A DNA stretch of 5,625 nucleotides from Collinsella sp. (GCA_014871605.1 WGSQ01000111.1:1-5625); one strand, 5' to 3'. Positions 1 through 5,489 are shown, numbered from the stretch's first letter. Notes: generated from the sequence alone by a model not told the origin. Made by a program: numbers and translations.

Positions 1-27
1 GGGCTGGTGGAACATAGAATCAGCCAT
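1..27 (-). CDS. Start of an unidentified gene, cut by the left window edge
   Basis: Only nine codons are visible (Met-Ala-Asp-Ser-Met-Phe-His-Gln-Pro), reading off the left edge. The start is supported by a perfect Shine-Dalgarno sequence AAGGAGG at 39-33, five bases upstream of the ATG at 27-25. A second ATG at 32-30 directly abuts the Shine-Dalgarno sequence and lies in another frame, so it is a poor start. The gene lies downstream of secG on the same strand, separated by the secG terminator and about 235 non-coding bases, so it probably has its own promoter. I do not recognise the product from nine residues. Firmicutes often have rnr after secG, but these residues give no reason to call that. 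Confidence 0.5.
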
Positions 28-126
28 GCCATCCTCCTTATGAGATAGGACAAAGAAATGTTCAGTCGGACACATGTCGAGACAATCCGATCAGAACCAT
101 AAAAACGTCGCCCGTCGCTATGGCTG

Positions 127-155
127 GTTATGCACAACGGACCAACGTTTCTCAA
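127..155 (-). promoter_or_regulatory. Candidate sigma-70 type promoter for the left-edge gene
   Basis: On the minus strand TTGAGA (155-150; 5 of 6 matches to TTGACA) is followed after 17 bases by CATAAC (132-127; 4 of 6 matches to TATAAT). Transcription would start near 120 and give a leader of about 90 bases before the ATG at 27. One copy of the TTATGCAC repeat overlaps the -10 element. This is a consensus match only; other weaker pairings exist using the TTGACC elements at 207-195. Confidence 0.35.
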
Positions 156-177
156 TACAGTAGCGCATTTTATGCAC
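128..177. repeat. Pair of direct TTATGCAC repeats spaced 42 bp apart
   Basis: TTATGCAC occurs at 128-135 and 170-177, with one further matching base two positions on (TTATGCACAA against TTATGCACGA). The start-to-start distance is 42 bp, about four turns of B-DNA, so both copies face the same side of the helix. One copy overlaps the candidate -10 element and the other lies upstream of the -35 element. This arrangement resembles a two-site operator, but no binding protein can be named from the sequence. Confidence 0.4.
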
Positions 178-193
178 GATTTGGGGCTAATTC

Positions 194-207
194 CGGTCAA
201 CGGTCAA
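194..207. repeat. Tandem 7-bp repeat CGGTCAA x2
   Basis: CGGTCAA at 194-200 is followed immediately by an identical copy at 201-207. On the minus strand this makes two TTGACC hexamers in a row, each resembling a -35 element, but neither has a good -10 element at 16-18 bases. It may be a protein-binding site or a chance repeat. Confidence 0.4.
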
Positions 208-252
208 GAATTTCTTTAGTTGGGCGAAGTATGTGGGGATATTTTGACTCTG

Positions 253-266
253 TTACAAATTTGTAA
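253..266. repeat. Perfect 14-bp palindrome behind the secG terminator
   Basis: TTACAAATTTGTAA reads the same on both strands. It begins inside the T-rich tail of the secG terminator and extends beyond it. It could be an operator for the left-edge gene or simply AT-rich sequence behind the terminator. It is too short and AT-rich to form a stable RNA hairpin by itself. Confidence 0.45.
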
Positions 267-299
267 ACAAAAAGGGTCCCGCACTTGCGGAACCCTTTT
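262..299 (-). terminator. Rho-independent terminator of secG
   Basis: The arms 270-277 and 292-299 pair over 8 bp (AAAAGGGT with ACCCTTTT). After one mismatch, CCGC at 279-282 pairs with GCGG at 287-290 around a four-base loop. In the minus-strand transcript the hairpin is followed by the T-rich run TTTTTGTTT. It starts 23 bases after the secG stop codon. Confidence 0.87.
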
Positions 300-322
300 C
301 AATTATTTTATGCGGCTCGTGT

Positions 323-577
323 TTAGTAGCCCACGATGCCTTGCGGGAAGAAGAACATGCACAGCACGACGCACACGGCAAACACGACAGCCATGATGAC
401 GGTCAGGCGATCGAGGTTCTGCTCCATAACGCCTGTGGCAGAGCTGGAGTTATACAGCGAGCTAGCGATCATATCCGAAACGCCGGTGCCCTTACCGGAA
501 TGCATCAGGACGAGAATCGTCAGCGCCACGGCAGAGACAGCCCAAACGACAAACAGAAGAATCTGGAACGGACCCAT
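323..577 (-). CDS. secG: Preprotein translocase subunit SecG
   Basis: SecG is the small, non-essential membrane subunit of the SecYEG channel and assists SecA-driven export of unfolded proteins across the cytoplasmic membrane. The 84-residue product has the family's size and layout. A first hydrophobic helix spans about residues 5-25, the conserved Ser-Gly-Lys-Gly motif at 27-30 follows, then a polar loop rich in Ser, Asn and Gly, and a second helix at about 58-77 after the Asn-Leu-Asp-Arg-Leu-Thr segment (54-59). The start has a strong AAGGAG site at 590-585, seven bases upstream. Terminators on both sides suggest a single-gene transcript apart from read-through from gpmI. Proximity of secG to triose-phosphate genes is common in Gram-positive bacteria. 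The identification comes from topology plus motif, since SecG sequences are weakly conserved. Confidence 0.92.
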   Translation of the reverse strand: MGPFQILLFVVWAVSAVALTILVLMHSGKGTGVSDMIASSLYNSSSATGVMEQNLDRLTVIMAVVFAVCVVLCMFFFPQGIVGY

Positions 578-613
578 AGATAAGCTCCTTAATAGAACAA
601 TTCAAACTCCAGT

Positions 614-622
614 ACTGTACCA
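614..622 (-). promoter_or_regulatory. Candidate extended -10 promoter for secG
   Basis: The minus strand reads TGG then TACAGT, an extended -10 arrangement (TGn plus a hexamer with 4 of 6 consensus matches). No acceptable -35 hexamer lies upstream; that position is a G-rich run instead. Transcription would begin near 607 and give a leader of about 30 bases ahead of the secG start. A promoter is expected here because the terminator at 685-716 separates secG from gpmI. Confidence 0.3.
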
Positions 623-674
623 CAATCCCCAGCACTCCCCCACCCGCCATTTAGGTACGGGGTAGAAATGGCAG

Positions 675-716
675 AAATATTAAAAAGGGGGTTGTCCGGT
701 CGTGGACAACCCCTTT
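675..716 (-). terminator. Rho-independent terminator of the pgk-tpiA-gpmI unit
   Basis: The arms 685-697 and 704-716 pair over 13 bp including one G-U pair, with GGGGTTGTCC at 688-697 matching GGACAACCCC at 704-713 around a six-base loop. In the minus-strand RNA the stem is followed by TTTTTAATATTT. The stem begins 25 bases after the gpmI stop codon. This is the strongest end-of-operon signal in the window. Confidence 0.9.
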
Positions 717-718
717 AC

Positions 719-741
719 TAGAAAACGGTATTTGTTTTCTA
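719..741 (-). repeat. AT-rich 8-bp inverted repeat abutting the gpmI stop
   Basis: TAGAAAAC at 719-726 is perfectly complementary to GTTTTCTA at 734-741, with a seven-base loop. It starts directly after the gpmI TAA stop and supplies an in-frame second stop (TAG, 741-739). It ends just before the terminator stem, so the gpmI transcript would carry two hairpins in a row. The stem is weak in energy and its role is unknown. Confidence 0.5.
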
Positions 742-2295
742 TTAGGCCTCGATGGCGAGCACGCGACCCGTCATCTCGGCGGAAGGCTCAATACCAGCCA
801 TGGTGAGCATGGTCGGAGCGATATCGGAAAGACGGCCGTCCTCGATACCGGTGAGCTTGGCCTTCTCATCAACGATGATGAACGGCACGCGGTTGGTGGT
901 GTGAGCCGTAAACGGATGCTTGGAGCCGTCGGAAGCAACGTCAAACATGTGATCGGCGTTGCCGTGGTCGGCGGTAATCAGTGCAAAGCCGCCCTTGGCG
1001 AGAATCGCCGGGACAACCTTGGACAGGGCATCGTCAACAGCCTCAACGGCCTTAACGGCAGCGTCGAAGACACCGGTGTGACCAACCATGTCGCAGTTCG
1101 CGAAGTTCACGATGTAGAAATCAGCGCGATCCTCGTTGATGGCGGCGACGAGCTTCTCGGTAACCTCGGGAGCGCTCATCTCAGGCTGCAGATCGTAGGT
1201 AGCGACCTTGGGGGAAGCGACGAGCACGCGCTCCTCGCCTTCCTTGGGCTCCTCGATGCCGCCGTTGAGGAAGAACGTCACGTGGGCGTACTTCTCGGTC
1301 TCGGCGGTGTGCAGCTGCTTCAGGCCATTGGCGGCGATAACGTCGGCCAGGACGTTCTCGGGGAACGTCTTGGGGAAGGCGACCTCGACGTCAAACGTCG
1401 GATCGTACTCGGTCATCGTCACAAAGTGCGAGAGCTTAATCTGCTCGCGCTCAAAGCCATCGAACTCCTTGTCCGTGAACACGCGGGTCATCTGACGAGC
1501 GCGGTCGGGACGGAAGTTGAAGAAGATGGCCGCGTCGCCCTCGTGGATACCCTCGTTGTGGGCCGCGAAAGGCTCGACGAACTCGTCGCCGCGCGGATCC
1601 GTCTCGTAGTAGGCCTTGATACCGGCAACGGGGTCGGTATCGGCATCGGACGCGTTGACCATGACGTCGTAGGCGCGCTGGATGCGCTCCCAACGGTTGT
1701 CGCGGTCCATGGCCCAATAGCGGCCCGAAACGGTGGCAACGCGAGCGTCGCAACCGGTCTCCTCGGAGATCTTAGCCAGGAAGGCGCAGAACTCGCTCAT
1801 GTAGCCGGCACCGGACTGCGGGTCGACGTCGCGGCCATCCATGAAGGCGTGGACGCGAACGGTCTTGACGCCATGCTGGGCAGCCATCTTGACCAGAGCC
1901 TCGACGTGGTTCATGTGAGAATGAACACCGCCAGGGCTCATAAGGCCCATGAGGTGCAGGGTCTTGCCTTCGGCCTTGACGTCGGCCATAGCCTTGACGA
2001 AGACCTCGTTCTTGGCGATGGAGCCGTCCTTGATGGCATTGTTGATGCGCGAAAGCTCCTGGAACACGATGCGGCCGGCACCGATGTTGAGGTGACCCAC
2101 CTCGGAGTTACCCATCTGACCGTCGGGAAGGCCCACGTCCTCGCCCGAAGCGCCGAGCGTGGTGTGAGGATACTTCTCGTACAGGCTATCAAGGAAGGGC
2201 GTCTTGGCAGCAGCGACGGCGTTCTCGCCATCAGCCGGAGCCAGGCCGCAGCCATCCATGATGATCAGGAGTGCAGGAAGATGACGCTGTGCCAT
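742..2295 (-). CDS. gpmI: 2,3-bisphosphoglycerate-independent phosphoglycerate mutase
   Basis: This cytoplasmic enzyme interconverts 3- and 2-phosphoglycerate in glycolysis using two metal ions (usually manganese) and a phosphoserine intermediate. The 517-residue length is normal (about 510). It belongs to the alkaline-phosphatase fold family. The expected metal and active-site residues are visible: Asp14 in the N-terminal Met-Asp-Gly motif, catalytic Ser64 in Gly-Asn-Ser-Glu-Val-Gly-His, His125, Asp155-region residues Asp153/Arg155/Asp156, Arg192, Arg262 and Arg265, Lys335, Asp402 and His406, Asp443 and His444, and His465. Position 17 is Cys, where many relatives have an aromatic residue between the two glycines of this motif. 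It starts five bases after the tpiA stop and ends with tandem stops TAA TAG before a terminator, so it is the last gene of the pgk-tpiA-gpmI unit. The start is fixed by the N-terminal motif, which leaves no room for a later start. Confidence 0.98.
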   Translation of the reverse strand: MAQRHLPALLIIMDGCGLAPADGENAVAAAKTPFLDSLYEKYPHTTLGASGEDVGLPDGQMGNSEVGHLNIGAGRIVFQELSRINNAIKDGSIAKNEVFVKAMADVKAEGKTLHLMGLMSPGGVHSHMNHVEALVKMAAQHGVKTVRVHAFMDGRDVDPQSGAGYMSEFCAFLAKISEETGCDARVATVSGRYWAMDRDNRWERIQRAYDVMVNASDADTDPVAGIKAYYETDPRGDEFVEPFAAHNEGIHEGDAAIFFNFRPDRARQMTRVFTDKEFDGFEREQIKLSHFVTMTEYDPTFDVEVAFPKTFPENVLADVIAANGLKQLHTAETEKYAHVTFFLNGGIEEPKEGEERVLVASPKVATYDLQPEMSAPEVTEKLVAAINEDRADFYIVNFANCDMVGHTGVFDAAVKAVEAVDDALSKVVPAILAKGGFALITADHGNADHMFDVASDGSKHPFTAHTTNRVPFIIVDEKAKLTGIEDGRLSDIAPTMLTMAGIEPSAEMTGRVLAIEA

Positions 2296-2298
2296 ATG

Positions 2299-2302
2299 TC
2301 CT
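2299..2302 (-). promoter_or_regulatory. Ribosome binding site of gpmI nested in the tpiA stop codon
   Basis: The only Shine-Dalgarno-like bases close to the gpmI start are AGGA at 2302-2299, whose AG comes from the tpiA stop codon TAG (2303-2301). The spacing to the ATG is only three bases, shorter than usual. This suggests that gpmI depends on ribosomes finishing tpiA (translational coupling). Confidence 0.5.
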
Positions 2303-3068
2303 ACTCGCCTGCCTTGACGACCATAGAGGCGAAGTCGGCAGCCTTGAGCGAAGCGCCGCCCACGAGGGCGCCGTCAACGTCGGGCTTGGCGACGAGCTCG
2401 GCGATGTTGCCGGGCTTGGCAGAGCCACCATAGAGAACGCGGATGCCGTTAGCGAGCTCCTCGCCAAACATCTCCTTGAGGGTCTCACGGATAGCGCCGC
2501 AGACCTCCTGAGCGTCCTCAGCGGTAGCGGTCTTGCCGGTGCCGATGGCCCAGATGGGCTCGTAGGCGACGACGACCTGCTTGGGGCAGGTGATCTCAAG
2601 ACCGGCAAGGCCAGCCTTGACCTGGTTCACGACGTGCTCGACATAGGAGCCAGCCTCGCGGACCTCGAGGGACTCGCCGCAGCAGAAGACGGGAACAAGA
2701 CCGGCGGCAACGAGAGCCTTGGCCTTCTTGTTCTGATCCTCGTCGGTCTCGTGGAAGTAGTCGCGACGCTCGGAGTGACCGATGATGCAGTAGGTGCAGC
2801 CGGCGGACTTGAGCATGTCGCAAGAGGACTCACCGGTGAAGGCACCCTTGGCCTCCCAGTACACGTTCTGTGCACCGAGGGCGATGGGGGCAGCCTGAAT
2901 GCGGTCATGAACCGTGGTGATGTCAATGGTCGGAGGGCAGACGAGCACCTCGACGCCAGCCGGAACCTCGGGCAGAGCCTGAGCCAGCTCGTCGGCGAGC
3001 TTGGCGGCCTCGGCGACGTCGTTGTTCATCTTCCAGTTACCAGCGATAAGAAGGGTGCGATTAGGCAT
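2301..3068 (-). CDS. tpiA: Triosephosphate isomerase
   Basis: TpiA interconverts dihydroxyacetone phosphate and glyceraldehyde 3-phosphate in the cytoplasm, feeding both halves of the split hexose into the GapA reaction. The 255-residue product is a full-length TIM barrel. It has Asn11 and Lys13 in Gly-Asn-Trp-Lys-Met-Asn, the electrophile His98 in Ile-Ile-Gly-His-Ser-Glu, the catalytic base Glu170 in Ala-Tyr-Glu-Pro-Ile-Trp, the flexible loop 6 at about 171-180 (Ile-Gly-Thr-Gly-Lys), and the phosphate-binding Tyr-Gly-Gly-Ser at 213-216 and Gly-Gly at 237-238. The chosen ATG (3068) puts the active-site motif at the usual distance from the N-terminus. It has a GGAGG site at 3082-3078 inside pgk, nine bases upstream. 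The first eight bases overlap the pgk end (ATGCCTAA), so translation is probably coupled to pgk. Confidence 0.98.
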   Translation of the reverse strand: MPNRTLLIAGNWKMNNDVAEAAKLADELAQALPEVPAGVEVLVCPPTIDITTVHDRIQAAPIALGAQNVYWEAKGAFTGESSCDMLKSAGCTYCIIGHSERRDYFHETDEDQNKKAKALVAAGLVPVFCCGESLEVREAGSYVEHVVNQVKAGLAGLEITCPKQVVVAYEPIWAIGTGKTATAEDAQEVCGAIRETLKEMFGEELANGIRVLYGGSAKPGNIAELVAKPDVDGALVGGASLKAADFASMVVKAGE

Positions 3069-4251
3069 CGAGAAGCGCCTCCACTCCGGGCAGGGCCTTA
3101 CCCTCGACGAGCTCCATGGAAGCGCCACCACCGGTGGAAATCCAGCTCATCTTGTCGGCCAGGTTGAACTTGTTGACAGCTGCGACAGAGTCGCCACCGC
3201 CGATGATCGAGGTGCAGTCGGCCTCGGCGACAGCCTCGGCGATAGCCTGGGTGCCGTGAGCGAAGTTGTCGAACTCGAAGACGCCCATGGGGCCGTTCCA
3301 GAACACGGTCTTGGCGCCCTTGACGGCCTCGGCGTAAAGCTCCTCGGTCTTGGGGCCGATGTCCATACCCTCACGATCGTCGGGGATAGCGTCGGAAGCG
3401 ACAACCTCGGGGACAGCGTCCTCGCCAAAGTGATCGGCAACGCGGTTGTCGATGGGGAGCAGGATCTTGACGCCCTTCTCCTCGGCCTTCTTGAGCATCT
3501 CGCCAGCGCGCTCGACCCAGTCCTCTTCCTTGAGGGACTGACCGACGGACAGGCCCTGAGCCAGGAAGAAGGTGTAGGCCATACCGCCACCGATGATCAG
3601 GGTGTCAGCAGAGTCGATGAGGTGATCGAGAACGCCGATCTTGGAGGAAACCTTGGAACCGCCGACGATGGCGACGAAGGGGCGCTCGGGCTCGGCGAAG
3701 ATGCCGGTCAGCGTGTCGACCTCCTTCTCGAGCAGGAAGCCGGCGACGGCAGGCAGGTAAGCGGCGGGGCCCACGACGGAACCCTGGGCGCGGTGAGCGG
3801 TGCCGAAGGCATCGAGAACGAAGACGTCGCCATAGGAAGCGAGCTTCTTGGCGATCTCGGGATCGTTCTTCTTCTCACGCTTATCAAAACGAACGTTCTC
3901 GAGAACGAGGACCTTGCCCGGCTCGACGGCGGCGACAGCCTCGGCAGCCTTCTCGCCGTAGGTGTCGGCGACAAAGGCAACGTCGAGACCAGAGAGCTCA
4001 GCGAGCTTCTTGGCGACGGGCTCAAGGGACAGTTCGGGCTGGAAGCCGGTGCCCTCGGGACGGCCGAGGTGGCTCATGAGGATGACGCGAGCGTTGTGCT
4101 CAACGAGGTAGTTGATGGTGGGCAGGGCAGCCTTGATACGGGTGGTGTCGCCAACGACGCCATCCTTGATAGGCACGTTAAAGTCAACGCGGACGAGAAC
4201 GCGCTTTCCGTCGACATCGATGTCGCGGACGGTCTTCTTGGTAAAGGCCAT
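3061..4251 (-). CDS. pgk: Phosphoglycerate kinase
   Basis: Pgk transfers the acyl phosphate of 1,3-bisphosphoglycerate to ADP, the first ATP-yielding step of glycolysis, in the cytoplasm. The 396-residue length is typical. The N-terminal substrate domain shows Arg-Val-Asp-Phe-Asn-Val-Pro (21-27), Arg38, Ser-His-Leu-Gly-Arg-Pro (60-65), Arg121 and Arg154. The C-terminal nucleotide domain shows Gly-Gly-Ser-Lys-Val-Ser-Ser-Lys (197-204), Gly-Gly-Gly-Met-Ala (221-225), Gly-Pro-Met-Gly-Val-Phe-Glu (320-326), Gly-Gly-Gly-Asp (351-354) and Thr-Gly-Gly-Gly-Ala (373-377). The start at 4251 matches the usual family N-terminus and is preceded by AAAGG at 4267-4263, a modest and rather distant site (11 bases). 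It lies 140 bases downstream of gapA behind a terminator-like hairpin and overlaps tpiA by 8 bases. Codon use is strongly biased, as expected for a highly expressed gene. Confidence 0.98.
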   Translation of the reverse strand: MAFTKKTVRDIDVDGKRVLVRVDFNVPIKDGVVGDTTRIKAALPTINYLVEHNARVILMSHLGRPEGTGFQPELSLEPVAKKLAELSGLDVAFVADTYGEKAAEAVAAVEPGKVLVLENVRFDKREKKNDPEIAKKLASYGDVFVLDAFGTAHRAQGSVVGPAAYLPAVAGFLLEKEVDTLTGIFAEPERPFVAIVGGSKVSSKIGVLDHLIDSADTLIIGGGMAYTFFLAQGLSVGQSLKEEDWVERAGEMLKKAEEKGVKILLPIDNRVADHFGEDAVPEVVASDAIPDDREGMDIGPKTEELYAEAVKGAKTVFWNGPMGVFEFDNFAHGTQAIAEAVAEADCTSIIGGGDSVAAVNKFNLADKMSWISTGGGASMELVEGKALPGVEALLDA

Positions 4252-4274
4252 GTTTGCTTCTACCTTTCGTACGT

Positions 4275-4297
4275 GTCTGCCTCCCATTACGGCAGAC
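4275..4297 (-). ncRNA. Stem-loop in the pgk leader
   Basis: The arms GTCTGCC (4275-4281) and GGCAGAC (4291-4297) pair perfectly over 7 bp around a nine-base loop. There is no following T-run, so it is not a terminator. It sits between the post-gapA hairpin and the pgk ribosome binding site, 23 bases before the start codon. An in-frame ATG (4287-4285) lies in the loop but has no Shine-Dalgarno sequence. It may protect the 5' end of a processed pgk message or mark a processing site; the function is inferred. Confidence 0.45.
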
Positions 4298-4302
4298 GAT
4301 TT

Positions 4303-4354
4303 CTTATAAAAAGGGCGCGACCCTAGGGTGTAAGCCCTATAAGGCCGCGCCCTT
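4303..4354 (-). terminator. Terminator or attenuator hairpin between gapA and pgk
   Basis: AAGGGCGCG at 4311-4319 pairs perfectly with CGCGCCCTT at 4346-4354 (9 bp). Inside it, CC/GG (4321-4322 with 4343-4344) and TAGGG/CCCTA (4324-4328 with 4335-4339) extend the stem through small internal loops. In the minus-strand RNA the stem is followed by TTTTTATAAG, a five-base T-run. It lies 37 bases after the gapA stop. As pgk lacks an obvious strong promoter, partial termination that leaves gapA mRNA in excess is the simplest reading. A TATAAG at 4308-4303 could also serve as a -10 element, though no good -35 element precedes it. Confidence 0.8.
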
Positions 4355-4391
4355 CTTTAGACGCCCAACGAGCTATTCGCTAAAAGCTAAA

Positions 4392-5417
4392 TTAAGCAAC
4401 GAACTTCTCGAAGTACTTGATGGTGCGGACCATCTGAGAGGTGTAGGAGTTCTCGTTGTCGTACCAAGAGGTGACCTGAACGAGGGTCTGGCCGTTGCCG
4501 AGGTCAGAGCACATGGTCTGAGTGGCGTCGAAGATGGAGCCGTGGGTCTCGCCGATGATGTCGGTGGAGACGATGTCGTCCTCGTTGTAACCGAAGGTCT
4601 CGGAGATGGTGGCAGCGTAGGCCTTCATAGCAGCGTTGACCTCGTCGACGGTGACCTTCTTGTCAACGACAGCGTAGAGGTTGGTGATGGAGCCGGTCGG
4701 CGTCGGGACGCGCTGGGCGGCACCGATGAGCTTACCGTTGAGCTCGGGGAGAACCAGGCCGATAGCCTTGGCAGCACCGGTGGTGTTGGGGACGATGTTG
4801 ACGGCGCAGGCGCGGCTACGACGCTTGTTGCCCTTGCGCTGCGGGCCGTCGAGCGGCATCTGGTCGCCAGTCCAGGCGTGAATGGTGGTCATGATGCCGG
4901 ACACGATGGGAGCGAAGTCGTTCAGACCCTTGGCCATCGGGGCGAGGCAGTTGGTGGTGCAGGAAGCAGCGGAGATGATGTTGTCCTCAGCGGTCAGCGT
5001 CTCATGGTTGACGTTGTACACGATGGTGGGCAGATCGCTGCCGGCAGGAGCGGAGATGACGACCTTCTTGGCGCCAGCGTTGATGTGGGCCTGAGCCTTA
5101 GCCTTGCTGGTGTAGAAGCCGGTGCACTCGAGAACGACGTCAACGTCGAGGTCGCCCCAAGGCAGGTTGTTGGCGTCGGCCTCCTTGTAGATCTTGATCT
5201 CCTTGCCGTCAACGGTGATGGAATCCTCGCCAGCAACGACCTCGTGATCGCGAGCGTAGTTGCCCTGCGTGGAGTCGTACTTCAGCAGGTAAGCGAGCAT
5301 ATCGGGAGAGGTGAGGTCGTTGATAGCGACGATCTCGGAGCCCTCATGACCGAACATCTGACGGAAAGCCAGACGACCGATGCGACCGAAGCCGTTAATA
5401 GCAACCTTTACTGCCAT
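4392..5417 (-). CDS. gapA: Glyceraldehyde-3-phosphate dehydrogenase, NAD type
   Basis: GapA oxidises and phosphorylates glyceraldehyde 3-phosphate to 1,3-bisphosphoglycerate with reduction of NAD, as a cytoplasmic tetramer. The 341-residue product has the Rossmann motif Asn-Gly-Phe-Gly-Arg-Ile-Gly-Arg (8-15), Asp34 after the second strand (consistent with NAD rather than NADP), the active-site Ser-Cys-Thr-Thr-Asn-Cys with catalytic Cys153, and His180. The S-loop is rich in Arg and Lys (about 190-205), and the Trp-Tyr-Asp-Asn-Glu motif sits at 318-322. The start at 5417 gives the standard N-terminus and has an AAGGAG site at 5428-5423, five bases upstream. The frame stays open for 34 more codons, but these do not resemble a GapA N-terminus. 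A promoter lies upstream and a terminator-like hairpin follows, so gapA may be made largely as its own transcript. I see nothing to suggest a biosynthetic GapB. Confidence 0.98.
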   Translation of the reverse strand: MAVKVAINGFGRIGRLAFRQMFGHEGSEIVAINDLTSPDMLAYLLKYDSTQGNYARDHEVVAGEDSITVDGKEIKIYKEADANNLPWGDLDVDVVLECTGFYTSKAKAQAHINAGAKKVVISAPAGSDLPTIVYNVNHETLTAEDNIISAASCTTNCLAPMAKGLNDFAPIVSGIMTTIHAWTGDQMPLDGPQRKGNKRRSRACAVNIVPNTTGAAKAIGLVLPELNGKLIGAAQRVPTPTGSITNLYAVVDKKVTVDEVNAAMKAYAATISETFGYNEDDIVSTDIIGETHGSIFDATQTMCSDLGNGQTLVQVTSWYDNENSYTSQMVRTIKYFEKFVA

Positions 5418-5489
5418 TGTGTCTCCTTTCGTAAGGCCCCCGCGAGCTACAGCGCCCGCCGTTGAGGCCCACAAACTAACCACTCGCCT

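Larger units (their letters stand above)
28..252. other. Non-coding control region upstream of the left-edge gene
   Basis: No convincing gene is seen on either strand between the left-edge start codon and the secG terminator. The region is richer in A and T than the neighbouring genes. It holds a candidate minus-strand promoter, a pair of TTATGCAC repeats and a tandem CGGTCAA repeat, listed separately. The stretch from about 28 to 120 would be a leader of roughly 90 bases if the candidate promoter is real. I see no recognisable riboswitch in it. Confidence 0.6.

Noticed and set aside
30..32. Alternative ATG for the left-edge gene
   Set aside because: It touches the Shine-Dalgarno sequence with no spacing, so the ATG at 27-25 is the better start.
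336..665. Plus-strand frames opposite secG
   Set aside because: They overlap a recognisable secG on the other strand and show no domain, membrane segment or ribosome binding site of their own.
901..2433. Plus-strand open frame of 510 codons opposite gpmI
   Set aside because: It lies antisense to a clearly functional gpmI, has a repetitive low-complexity Gly/Val/Leu/Asp composition, and follows from the strong codon bias of the real gene. No ribosome binding site or known motif was seen.
3069..3131. 21-codon N-terminal extension of tpiA inside pgk
   Set aside because: The active-site Asn and Lys motif is normally about ten residues from the N-terminus, which the ATG at 3068 gives, with a GGAGG site upstream.
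2271..3167. Plus-strand open frame of 298 codons opposite tpiA
   Set aside because: Antisense shadow of tpiA; spans the gpmI and pgk junctions as well, which a real gene would be unlikely to do here.
4252..4287. 12-codon N-terminal extension of pgk from the ATG in the hairpin loop
   Set aside because: No Shine-Dalgarno sequence precedes it and the family N-terminus fits the ATG at 4251.
3001..4326. Plus-strand open frame of 441 codons opposite pgk
   Set aside because: Same antisense artefact of biased codons; the minus-strand pgk has all family motifs.
4254..5465. Plus-strand open frame of 403 codons opposite gapA
   Set aside because: Antisense shadow of gapA with low-complexity composition and no recognisable domain.
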